A DNA stretch of 5,644 nucleotides from Acidaminococcaceae bacterium UBA2453 (GTDB taxonomy: Bacteria > Bacillota > Negativicutes > Acidaminococcales > Acidaminococcaceae): NCBI GenBank assembly GCA_002342505.1, contig DDQB01000023.1, positions 18,001 through 23,644 of the forward strand. The letters are read 5' to 3'. Positions 1-5,574 of this stretch are shown here, in pieces. The notes beneath the pieces were generated by a model. The model did no database searches. It was given only the letters and a program-made list of their open reading frames with translations, and was not told where the DNA came from. Within the stretch, counting starts at the first letter, position 1, and every line of letters starts with the position of its first letter. The translations under genes and the position numbers were made by a program.

Positions 1-40
1 AAGGCGGTAACATCCGGGCCACATAAACTTCAATTTTTCA

Positions 41-68
41 TTGACGTTGACCGTAATTTTGCTATAAT
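41..68 (+). promoter_or_regulatory. Extended -10 sigma-70-type promoter of the ribozyme-nagB operon
   Basis: TTGACG (41-46) serves as the -35 and TATAAT (63-68) as a perfect -10. They are separated by 16 bases, and TG at 60-61 forms an extended -10. Transcription should begin near 74-76, about 75 bases before the ribozyme cleavage site and about 320 bases before nagB. A second TTGAC at 47-51 lies too close to the -10 to be used with it. No other comparable promoter is seen before nagB, so the whole operon is probably read through the ribozyme. Confidence 0.8.
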
Positions 69-115
69 AATAGTGTTAAGCATATATTTCAACTATGTTT
101 GCATATTAAATGGGA

Positions 116-131
116 CCTCCATCACAGGAGG
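116..131 (+). other. Small hairpin in the leader, upstream of the ribozyme
   Basis: CCTCC (116-120) can pair with GGAGG (127-131) across a six-base loop (ATCACA). The right arm looks like a strong ribosome site, but no start codon follows at a useful distance, so it is not a translation start. It sits in the 5' fragment released by ribozyme cleavage. The role is unknown; it could protect the 5' end or isolate the ribozyme fold. Confidence 0.4.
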
Positions 132-144
132 AACAGCAGAGGTT

Positions 145-296
145 CTATAGCGCCAGGCCCGACATGGGCGACGAGGAATGGCAGTTATCGAAAGACTCGG
201 CGGATGCTGCCACGGCGTTTTGTTCAGCCAGGATTGCAAAATGAATTGCGTTCGCACACACTTCTCACGAAATGAAGGAAATAAACTGAACGGAAC
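145..296 (+). promoter_or_regulatory. glmS ribozyme (glucosamine-6-phosphate-activated self-cleaving RNA)
   Basis: The conserved core blocks occur in the right order: GCGCC directly after the cleavage site (150-154), GACGAGG (170-176), TTATCGA (185-191) and TCGGCGGATG (197-206). Predicted cleavage lies between A149 and G150. P1 is GCCC/GGGC (157-160 with 166-169). P2 is TGGCAG/CTGCCA (179-184 with 207-212). P2.1 is CGA/TCG (189-191 with 197-199). P3 is a short GGC/GCC (214-216 with 227-229). The P3 loop at 217-226 pairs with 287-296 over ten contiguous positions, two of them G-U, which gives the P3.1 pseudoknot of this class. The P4 region (230-286) is poorly defined. In the known class GlcN-6-P is the cofactor for cleavage, which destabilises the downstream mRNA and lowers GlmS synthesis. 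Here the first downstream gene is nagB, 98 bases beyond the ribozyme. Confidence 0.94.
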
Positions 297-360
297 AGTG
301 CGTCGTTAGAGAGAAAGCAAAAAGCGGAATCAAAACCGTAACAGAGGTTCTCTTATCACT
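297..360 (+). other. Possible stem-loop between ribozyme and nagB ribosome site
   Basis: AGTG (297-300) can pair with CACT (357-360), AGAGAA (310-315) with TTCTCT (348-353), and GCGG (324-327) with CCGT (336-339, ending in a G-U pair). These pairs nest into one irregular long stem. No T-run follows, so it is not an intrinsic terminator. The rest of the stretch to the start codon is A-rich and unstructured. It may simply be leader spacer. Confidence 0.3.
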
Positions 361-379
361 GCAACAAAATGAAAATCAA

Positions 380-385
380 AAGGAG
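380..385 (+). promoter_or_regulatory. Ribosome binding site of nagB
   Basis: AAGGAG lies nine bases before the ATG at 395, in an A-rich unstructured stretch. It fixes the nagB start and lies outside the ribozyme. Control by the ribozyme is therefore expected through mRNA cleavage and decay, not through hiding the ribosome site. Confidence 0.85.
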
Positions 386-394
386 ATTAAAATA

Positions 395-1198
395 ATGCGC
401 GTAATTATTCAAGACAACTATGAAAAAATGTGCCTCTGGGCTGCTCACTATATTGCCAACCGGATCAAGAAACACAACGAAGGTCCGGAAAAGGATCGTC
501 CCTTCGTACTGGGCCTGCCGACGGGTTCTTCCCCCATCGGCGTATACAAGGAACTGGCCCGCATGAACAAAGCCGGGGAACTGAGCTTTGCCAACGTAGT
601 TACCTTCAACATGGACGAATACCTGGGACTGCCCCATGAACACGACCAGTCCTACTGGTACTTCATGCACGACAACTTCTTTAACCATCTGGTAGATATG
701 AAACCGGAAAACATCAACATCCTGAATGGCATGACCGAAGATCCGGAAAAGGAATGCGCCGACTATGAAGCCAAGATCGCTTCCTACGGCGGCATCGACC
801 TGTTCATGGGCGGCATTGGCGTAGACGGCCACATCGCTTTCAACGAACCTTTCACCAGCCTGGCCTCCCGCACCGGCCTGCGGAACCTGACCACGGACAC
901 CCGCATCGTCAACTCCCGTTTCTTCGGCAACGATCCGGAAAAAGTTCCCTCCCAGGCCCTGTCTGTTGGCGTTGGCACTGTAACTGATTCCAAGGAAGTG
1001 CTGATCCTTATCAACGGTCACAACAAAGCCAGAGCGCTGGCAGCCACGGTTGAAGGCGGCATGTCCCACAAATGGACCTGCAGCGCCCTGCAGATGCACA
1101 ACGGCGCCATCATCGCCTGCGACGAAGCAGCCTGCGGCGAGCTGACCGTTGACACCTACAAGTATTTCCTGGATATTGAAAAGAAGGAGCGTCTGTAA
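395..1198 (+). CDS. nagB: Glucosamine-6-phosphate deaminase (isomerase), NagB family
   Basis: The protein has 267 residues, the usual length for hexameric NagB. It interconverts GlcN-6-P + water with fructose-6-P + ammonia in the cytosol. Family landmarks are all present: the phosphate loop GLPTGSSP (40-47), TFNMDEYLGLP (70-80) with catalytic Asp74, and GGIGVDGHIAFNEP (139-152) with Asp144, His146 and Glu151, matching Asp72, Asp141, His143 and Glu148 of the E. coli enzyme. SLASRT and NSRFF also match. There is no N-terminal glutaminase domain, so this is not GlmS. The start is supported by AAGGAG at 380-385. The gene is first in an operon with a GlmU-like acetyltransferase and glmM, and lies behind a GlcN-6-P-sensing ribozyme. 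Both facts point to a biosynthetic, ammonia-dependent role. NagB usually degrades amino sugars, and no nagA or sugar transporter is seen here. The family call is secure; the direction in vivo is inference. Confidence 0.96.
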   Translation: MRVIIQDNYEKMCLWAAHYIANRIKKHNEGPEKDRPFVLGLPTGSSPIGVYKELARMNKAGELSFANVVTFNMDEYLGLPHEHDQSYWYFMHDNFFNHLVDMKPENINILNGMTEDPEKECADYEAKIASYGGIDLFMGGIGVDGHIAFNEPFTSLASRTGLRNLTTDTRIVNSRFFGNDPEKVPSQALSVGVGTVTDSKEVLILINGHNKARALAATVEGGMSHKWTCSALQMHNGAIIACDEAACGELTVDTYKYFLDIEKKERL

Positions 1199-1201
1199 TC
1201 C

Positions 1202-1864
1202 ATGTACACAATTACCGATCTGTATGATCTGGAACATACGCTGGCCGCAGATTATCTGAAAGGCTTCACCTATCCCTGGGAAGCGCTGAAGGGGATCAAG
1301 GAGATGATCCTGGCGCTGGGACCGAAACTAGGCCCCGATTATGAAGAACGGGCGCCGCAGGTATGGGTACACAAAACGGCCACGGTTTTTCCCTCTGCCT
1401 ATCTGGGAGCGCCCTGCATCATCGGACCCAACACCGAAGTCCGTCACGGCGCGTTTATCCGCGGTTCCGCCCTGGTCGGCGCGGACTGCGTCGTTGGCAA
1501 TTCCGTAGAACTGAAGAACGTGATCCTGTTCGACCATGTCCAGACCCCTCATTATAATTATGTAGGCGACAGCATCCTGGGCTATTACAGCCATATGGGC
1601 GCCGGAAGCATCACCAGCAACGTAAAGGCGGACAAGAAACTGGTCATCGTACATAACGGGACGGAACAGATTGAAACGGGAATCAAAAAGTTCGGCGCCA
1701 TGCTGGGGGACCACGTGGAAGTGGGTTGCAACGCCGTAATGAATCCCGGCACGGTCATCGGCCGGAACAGCAATGTATATCCCACCTCCTGCGTGAGAGG
1801 TGTTGTTCCTGCAAATTCCATCTACAAGAATAGCGGAGAGATCATCCATAAGGAGGAACTGTAA
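1202..1864 (+). CDS. Left-handed beta-helix acyltransferase resembling the C-terminal domain of GlmU
   Basis: The protein has 220 residues: a mainly helical N-terminal segment (about 1-50), then hexapeptide-repeat turns (about 54-205; for example IIGPNTEVRHGAFIRG, LVGADCVVGNSVELKN). The stretch HYNYVGDS (117-124), followed by GAGSITSN (133-140), aligns with the GlmU acetyltransferase motif of type HLTYIGD...FGAGTITCN, so His117 matches the catalytic histidine. The roughly 230-residue uridylyltransferase domain of full GlmU is missing. Such proteins are often labelled UDP-N-acetylglucosamine pyrophosphorylase, but the sequence here supports only acetyl transfer, most likely from acetyl-CoA to glucosamine-1-phosphate. 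The gene begins three bases after nagB, with AAGGAG at 1184-1189 inside the nagB end, and its own last codons hold the glmM ribosome site. Acting between GlmM and UDP transfer would fit. The substrate is inferred from neighbours; another sugar-phosphate acceptor is possible. Confidence 0.82.
   Translation: MYTITDLYDLEHTLAADYLKGFTYPWEALKGIKEMILALGPKLGPDYEERAPQVWVHKTATVFPSAYLGAPCIIGPNTEVRHGAFIRGSALVGADCVVGNSVELKNVILFDHVQTPHYNYVGDSILGYYSHMGAGSITSNVKADKKLVIVHNGTEQIETGIKKFGAMLGDHVEVGCNAVMNPGTVIGRNSNVYPTSCVRGVVPANSIYKNSGEIIHKEEL
1850..1856 (+). promoter_or_regulatory. Ribosome binding site of glmM, inside the preceding gene
   Basis: AAGGAGG lies nine bases before the ATG at 1866 and within the last codons of the beta-helix gene. 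It decides the glmM start at 1866 over the in-frame ATG at 1800, which has no ribosome site and would add 22 residues before the conserved GKYFGTDGFRG start of the family. The arrangement suggests translational coupling. Confidence 0.85.
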
Positions 1865-1865
1865 T

Positions 1866-3212
1866 ATGGGTAAATATTTCGGTACGGACGGGTTCCGGGG
1901 CGAAGCCAACAAGGACCTGACCTTTGAACATGCCGTAAAGATCGGCCGTTTCCTGGGTTGGTACTACGGCGCAAGACAGGGCAAGAAAGCCAAGATTGTT
2001 ATCGGTAAGGATACCAGAAGAAGCTCCTACATGTTTGAATCTGCGCTGTGCACGGGCCTGGTGGCTTCCGGTGCAGACGCATACATTATGCATGTAACCA
2101 CCACCCCTTCCGTAGCTTACATCACCCGGGTGGACGATTTTGACTGCGGCATCATGATCTCCGCTTCCCACAACCCGTTCTACGATAACGGCATCAAGCT
2201 GCTGAACAGCAACGGGGAAAAGATGGATGAAGAGACCATCTTAAAAGTAGAAGATTATATCGACGGCAAGATGGAAGTGCCCGTTGCCGAACGGGAAGCC
2301 ATCGGCCGCACCGTGGATTATGTGGCGGGCCGCAACCGTTACATCGGGTACCTCATCTCATTGTCCAAGTACAGCTTCAAAAACGTAAAGGTTGGCCTGG
2401 ATACGGCTAACGGCGCATCCTGGCAGATTGCCCGCGCCGTGTTTGAAGCCCTGGGCGCCAAAGTGTATGTGATCAACGACCATCCGGACGGATATAACAT
2501 CAACACCGACTGCGGCAGCACCCACATCGAACACCTGCAGAAGTTTGTAGTTGATAACAAGCTGGATATCGGGTTTGCCTATGACGGCGACGCCGACCGC
2601 TGCCTGACCGTAGATGAAAAAGGCAACGTAGTGACCGGCGACCACACCTTGTACATTTATGGCCTGTACATGAAAGAACGGGGCAAGCTGATCAATAACA
2701 AAGTGGTCACCACCATCATGTCCAACTTCGGACTGTACAAAGCCCTGGACAAGGTGGGCATTGAATACGATAAGACTAAAGTCGGCGACAAGTATGTGTA
2801 TGAGAACATGGTACAGACCGGCAATCGCATCGGCGGCGAACAGTCCGGTCACACTATCTTCACCAAATACGCCACCACCGGCGACGGCATCCTCACCTCC
2901 CTGAAGATGATGGAAGTCATGCTGGCGAAGGAAAAGCCCATGAGCGAACTGGCAGCGCCGGTCGTATTCTATCCGCAGGTGCTGAAGAACGTAAAGGTAA
3001 AGAGCAAGCCGGACGCGCAGAACGATCCGGACGTGCAGGCCGCCGTTGCAAAAGTGGCGGAAGTATTGGGCGATACCGGCCGCATCCTGGTACGGGAAAG
3101 CGGAACGGAACCGGTGATCCGCGTCATGGTGGAAGCCGAAAGCGACGAAATCTGCGAGAAATACGTGGATGAAGTCATTGAAGTCATCAAAGCAAAAGGG
3201 CATATTGCATAA
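1866..3212 (+). CDS. glmM: Phosphoglucosamine mutase GlmM
   Basis: The protein has 448 residues, full length for the alpha-D-phosphohexomutase family. It converts glucosamine-6-P to glucosamine-1-P in the cytosol, on the path to UDP-GlcNAc. The N-terminus GKYFGTDGFRG is typical of GlmM. The catalytic serine loop is SASHNP (99-104, Ser101 phosphorylated). The metal site is DGDADR (240-245), the sugar-specificity loop GGEQSGH (323-329), and the phosphate-binding loop RESGTEP (410-416). The GGEQSGH loop and N-terminus favour GlmM over phosphomannomutase, although a broader hexomutase activity cannot be excluded. The start at 1866 is chosen from AAGGAGG at 1850-1856; it lies one base after the stop of the preceding gene. 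It is the last gene of the nagB operon and is closed by the terminator at 3228-3261. Expression should depend on the upstream promoter and the GlcN-6-P ribozyme. Confidence 0.93.
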   Translation: MGKYFGTDGFRGEANKDLTFEHAVKIGRFLGWYYGARQGKKAKIVIGKDTRRSSYMFESALCTGLVASGADAYIMHVTTTPSVAYITRVDDFDCGIMISASHNPFYDNGIKLLNSNGEKMDEETILKVEDYIDGKMEVPVAEREAIGRTVDYVAGRNRYIGYLISLSKYSFKNVKVGLDTANGASWQIARAVFEALGAKVYVINDHPDGYNINTDCGSTHIEHLQKFVVDNKLDIGFAYDGDADRCLTVDEKGNVVTGDHTLYIYGLYMKERGKLINNKVVTTIMSNFGLYKALDKVGIEYDKTKVGDKYVYENMVQTGNRIGGEQSGHTIFTKYATTGDGILTSLKMMEVMLAKEKPMSELAAPVVFYPQVLKNVKVKSKPDAQNDPDVQAAVAKVAEVLGDTGRILVRESGTEPVIRVMVEAESDEICEKYVDEVIEVIKAKGHIA

Positions 3213-3227
3213 AGAGAGCATAAAATT

Positions 3228-3261
3228 AAGCCGGAAGCAAAAAGCTTCCGGCTTTTTCTTT
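3228..3261 (+). terminator. Intrinsic terminator after glmM
   Basis: An 11-bp perfect stem, AAGCCGGAAGC (3228-3238) with GCTTCCGGCTT (3244-3254), has a five-A loop and is followed by a T-rich tail (TTT C TTT to 3261). It lies 16 bases after the glmM stop. On the minus strand the stem is followed by TAATTTT, so it may also weakly end the convergent GT51 transcript, whose stop codon is at 3284. Confidence 0.92.
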
Positions 3262-3283
3262 GTACTTTACGTTACAGATCAGT

Positions 3284-4291
3284 CTACCGTTCCAGCAGCA
3301 GCGTCCTGCCGTTTTTCAGTACAACGCCCTGCGAAAGGGCGTTGTTGTATTCCGTGTTCCCAATATACCCGTAGCGCAGCATCTCCTTCAGCACCAGCCG
3401 CACCCGTTTTGCGCAGCCCGTCGGGTTCTCATACGGGTTCAGCGCGCTGGGGGCGTATGGCATGGCGGCCAGCATGGCGCTTTCCGGGATCGTCAGCAGG
3501 CCCGGTTCTTTGCCGAAGTACTTTCTGGAAGCGTCGCGGATCCCGTAGGCGCCTGCACCGAAGTACGTAGAGTTAAAATACATTTCCAATACTTCGTCTT
3601 TGGAATACTTGCGTTCGATCCAAGTTGCCAGGACGGCCTCTTCCGCCTTGCGGGTGAAAGTCTGCTCGCTGCTGAGGAATACGTTCTTCACCATCTGCTG
3701 TGTTAGCGTGCTTCCGCCCTGCTGCACTTCTCCGGCTTTTAGGTTGGCAAAAGCGGCCCGGGCGATTCCCGTGATATCCAGAGCCCCGTGCTTGTAAAAA
3801 TCATGGTCCTCAATGGCAAGCAGAGCTTTCCGCATATGAGCCGGTATTTTGGCCAGAGAGACCCAGTCCGGATCAGATCGCAGGGTGTTTACAGTCTCTT
3901 CTACATGCCATATGGTCGATGCCTTTACCAGCGCGGAGTCAGCTCCCTGCTGCACCTGTTTTCCAAGCTTGCCGGCGCCATCGGCTGCCGAACCGGCAAG
4001 TTTGCCCACTTTGTCAGGCAGGGTGACGTTGCCGTTCTCCTGCGGATTTCCCACTTTTTCGCCTGCGCCGCTGATTTTGTCTGTTGCGGCCTTTGCCTGT
4101 TCTCCGGTCAGGTCGATCACATTTTTTAATTTAGGATTCTGTTTGAAATTATCTGCCGCCTGACGCAAAGGTTCAGGCATTTTCGGCTGCGGGCCCAACA
4201 TACTCCAGCCGATAAATAACAGGACGAACAGGACGGTCAGTCCCAGAATCTGCGGAAGGCGGCGCTTTTTTGGTGTCTTCTTTTTACGCAT
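3284..4291 (-). CDS. Monofunctional peptidoglycan glycosyltransferase (GT51), membrane-anchored
   Basis: The protein has 335 residues and polymerises lipid II into glycan strands on the outer face of the membrane. It has a basic N-terminus (MRKKKTPKKRR), one membrane segment (about 12-32), a polar Ala/Gly/Lys/Gln-rich linker (about 34-125), then a GT51 domain (about 130-335). GT51 motifs are clear: AIEDHDFYKHGALD (159-172, catalytic Glu161), GGSTLTQQMVKN (192-203), RKAEE (214-218, second catalytic Glu218) and EMYFNSTYFGAGAYGI (236-251). No transpeptidase domain follows, so it is MtgA-like rather than a full class A PBP. The start at 4291 has GGAG (4297-4300) five bases away. The longer in-frame ATG at 4393 lies upstream of the predicted promoter -10 and would put 34 non-family residues before the signal anchor. 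The gene is convergent with the nagB operon and divergent from argF. Linker length is unusual; the enzyme class is secure. Confidence 0.92.
   Translation of the reverse strand: MRKKKTPKKRRLPQILGLTVLFVLLFIGWSMLGPQPKMPEPLRQAADNFKQNPKLKNVIDLTGEQAKAATDKISGAGEKVGNPQENGNVTLPDKVGKLAGSAADGAGKLGKQVQQGADSALVKASTIWHVEETVNTLRSDPDWVSLAKIPAHMRKALLAIEDHDFYKHGALDITGIARAAFANLKAGEVQQGGSTLTQQMVKNVFLSSEQTFTRKAEEAVLATWIERKYSKDEVLEMYFNSTYFGAGAYGIRDASRKYFGKEPGLLTIPESAMLAAMPYAPSALNPYENPTGCAKRVRLVLKEMLRYGYIGNTEYNNALSQGVVLKNGRTLLLER
3321..3345. repeat. Perfect 10-bp hairpin near the 3' end of the GT51 gene
   Basis: ACAACGCCCT (3321-3330) and AGGGCGTTGT (3336-3345) are perfect inverted arms around a five-base loop (GCGAA on the plus strand). 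It lies inside the coding sequence, about 35 to 60 bases before the stop codon on the minus strand, and codes for part of NNALSQGVV. No T-run follows on either strand, so it is not a standard terminator. Confidence 0.6.
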
Positions 4292-4334
4292 GGCAACTCC
4301 ATTTTGATTTTGCTGAGCGTTGGCTGAGCAACCA

Positions 4335-4353
4335 TTAATCAGTGCTTCCTTAG
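4335..4353 (-). repeat. 19-bp repeat, left copy (inverted partner at 5575-5593)
   Basis: Read on the minus strand this is CTAAGGAAGCACTGATTAA, identical over 19 bases to the plus-strand copy at 5575-5593. It lies in the predicted 5' untranslated leader of the GT51 gene, 11 bases after that promoter's -10. Identity stops at the ends apart from scattered matches. With the other copy it forms a perfect inverted repeat around argF. It could be an element terminus, a shared regulatory site or one of many dispersed copies. Confidence 0.8.
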
Positions 4354-4364
4354 CTCTTATCTCT

Positions 4365-4393
4365 ATTGTATCAAGCCGGAACGCTTTTGGCAA
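4365..4393 (-). promoter_or_regulatory. Promoter of the GT51 gene
   Basis: On the minus strand TTGCCA (4388-4393) is a good -35 and TACAAT (4365-4370) a good -10. They are separated by 17 bases, and TGA directly before the -10 makes it extended. Transcription should begin near 4358, giving a leader of roughly 65 bases that contains the 19-bp repeat. This excludes the in-frame ATG at 4393 as the start. Confidence 0.65.
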
Positions 4394-4410
4394 AGCCCCT
4401 TTGTGAAATT

Positions 4411-4439
4411 TTCACTATTAAAATGAGAAAGAATATGAT
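4411..4439 (+). promoter_or_regulatory. Probable argF promoter
   Basis: TTCACT (4411-4416) and TATGAT (4434-4439) are 17 bases apart, with five of six -10 bases matching the consensus. The start of transcription would be near 4446, some 68 bases before argF. The A/T-rich stretch 4436-4450 (TGATAAAATATTTCA) overlaps the -10 and loosely resembles an arginine-repressor (ArgR/AhrC) box, which would fit argF, but the match is imperfect. Confidence 0.5.
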
Positions 4440-4513
4440 AAAATATTTCATTATAACAGGAAGGCAGTTCACAGCCTGTTCATTCATTCTATTAACAGAT
4501 GAGAGGGGTTATC

Positions 4514-5455
4514 ATGAAACTAAAACACAAGGACCTGTTAAGCATCCATGATTTATCAACGGAAGAAGTGCTGAAGATTCTGGATGTTGCCAAAAAGCTG
4601 AAAAAGATGCAAAAAGAGGGTGTTCCTCATGAGTTCTGCAAGGGACAGACGCTGGCCATGCTGTTTTCCAAAGCGTCTACCCGCACCCGCGTGTCTTTTG
4701 AAACCGGCTTCCACCAATTGGGCGGCCACGCCATCTACCTGAATGACAAAGATTCCCAGATCGGCAGGGGCGAGCCGATTCGCGATACCGCAAGGGTGCT
4801 GTCCCGCATGGTGGATGGTATCATGATCCGCACCTTCTCCCATGATTCCGTCATCGAACTGGCAAAATATGCATCGATTCCGGTTATCAACGGGCTGACG
4901 GACCTGCTGCATCCCTGCCAGGCCCTGACGGATCTGCTGACAATCGAAGAACATCAGAAGACATTGGAAGGTCGTAAACTTGTATATGTAGGTGATGGAA
5001 ACAATATGGCCCATTCCCTGATGTATGCCTGTGCCAAAGTCGGTATGCATATGGTCTGTGCCAGTCCTAAAGGGTATCAGCCGGATCCGGCGGTTGTAAA
5101 ACAGGCGCAGGAAGATGCGGCACTGACCGGATGCACGGTTTCTGTGGAAGAAGACATCTTCAAGGCGGTAAAGGGCGCCGATGTGTTATATACCGATGTA
5201 TGGACCAGCATGGGGCAGGAAGCGGAACGGGAGGTCCGTCTGCAGGCGCTGCATGATTACCAGATCAATGGCGAACTGCTGAAGGCTGCGCATGAAGATG
5301 CAATTATTATGCATTGCCTGCCTGCACACCGGGGGGAAGAGATTACGGAAGAAGTACTGGAAGGCCCACATTCCGTTGTATGGGATGAGGCAGAGAATCG
5401 TCTGCATACGCAGAAGGCGGTCATGGTACTGCTGATGAGCGGTGCGGAACTGTAA
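4514..5455 (+). CDS. argF: Ornithine carbamoyltransferase
   Basis: The protein has 313 residues, the usual length. It joins carbamoyl phosphate and ornithine to give citrulline in the cytosol, a step of arginine synthesis. The carbamoyl-phosphate loop is SKASTRTR (52-59) and the second phosphate/carbamoyl motif HPCQ (133-136). The C-terminal ornithine domain has GDGNNMAHS (160-168), the DVWTSMG loop (228-234) and HCLPAHRG (267-274), with the conserved catalytic Cys268. These separate it from aspartate carbamoyltransferase. The start at 4514 has AGGGG (4504-4508) five bases upstream; the in-frame ATG at 4499 has no ribosome site and adds five residues. The gene stands alone with its own promoter, and no other arginine gene is in view. 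With no arcA or arcC visible, an anabolic role is the simpler reading, but the catabolic ArcB cannot be excluded from sequence alone. No clear terminator is seen in the A/T-rich stretch after the stop. Confidence 0.95.
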   Translation: MKLKHKDLLSIHDLSTEEVLKILDVAKKLKKMQKEGVPHEFCKGQTLAMLFSKASTRTRVSFETGFHQLGGHAIYLNDKDSQIGRGEPIRDTARVLSRMVDGIMIRTFSHDSVIELAKYASIPVINGLTDLLHPCQALTDLLTIEEHQKTLEGRKLVYVGDGNNMAHSLMYACAKVGMHMVCASPKGYQPDPAVVKQAQEDAALTGCTVSVEEDIFKAVKGADVLYTDVWTSMGQEAEREVRLQALHDYQINGELLKAAHEDAIIMHCLPAHRGEEITEEVLEGPHSVVWDEAENRLHTQKAVMVLLMSGAEL

Positions 5456-5515
5456 ACTGTATACATAATATTTTATATTTATTCATAAAAACTGGAAAAA
5501 ATTGCAAAAAAAGGC

Positions 5516-5543
5516 TTGCATTATTTTTAATACGTGCTACAAT
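5516..5543 (+). promoter_or_regulatory. Extended -10 promoter reading out of the window
   Basis: TTGCAT (5516-5521) and TACAAT (5538-5543) are 16 bases apart, with TGC directly before the -10. Transcription should start near 5550. The -10 and its TGn are strong and the -35 is weaker. It drives whatever lies right of the window, beginning with the 19-bp repeat and the short open frame at 5594. The A/T-rich stretch 5456-5515 between argF and this promoter shows no gene or terminator hairpin. Confidence 0.6.
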
Positions 5544-5574
5544 AAGCGTGTTAAAACTTTCATGCGGCAAGAAA

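Noticed and set aside
110..244. A 44-codon plus-strand frame running through the ribozyme
   Set aside because: It has no ribosome site before the ATG at 110, and the conserved bases are fully explained by the ribozyme core and pairings.
137..351. Direct repeat CAGAGGTTCT at 137-146 and 342-351
   Set aside because: Ten bases within a 400-base leader can recur by chance, and the second copy lacks the GCGCC needed to mimic the cleavage site.
310..353. Intrinsic terminator or attenuator between ribozyme and nagB
   Set aside because: The stem is A/T-rich and interrupted, and no T-run follows it.
1..394. CRISPR, tRNA or rRNA in the leader region
   Set aside because: No spaced direct repeats, tRNA cloverleaf or rRNA core sequence is seen; the structure is accounted for by the promoter and ribozyme.
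356..1237. A 293-residue minus-strand open frame over nagB
   Set aside because: It lies antisense to a gene with all NagB motifs, has no family resemblance and is explained by the codon bias of nagB. The similar minus-strand frames over the beta-helix gene and glmM (1328-1912, 2358-3221) are rejected for the same reason.
1800..1865. Upstream in-frame ATG as an alternative glmM start
   Set aside because: It has no ribosome site, overlaps the end of the preceding gene and precedes the conserved N-terminus; AAGGAGG at 1850-1856 fits the ATG at 1866.
4292..4393. Longer N-terminus for the GT51 protein, starting at 4393
   Set aside because: The predicted promoter -10 lies downstream of this ATG, the extra 34 residues precede a normal basic signal anchor, and the ATG at 4291 has a GGAG site.
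4514..5455. Reading the carbamoyltransferase as aspartate carbamoyltransferase (pyrB)
   Set aside because: The HCLPAHRG and DVWTSMG motifs are those of ornithine carbamoyltransferases.
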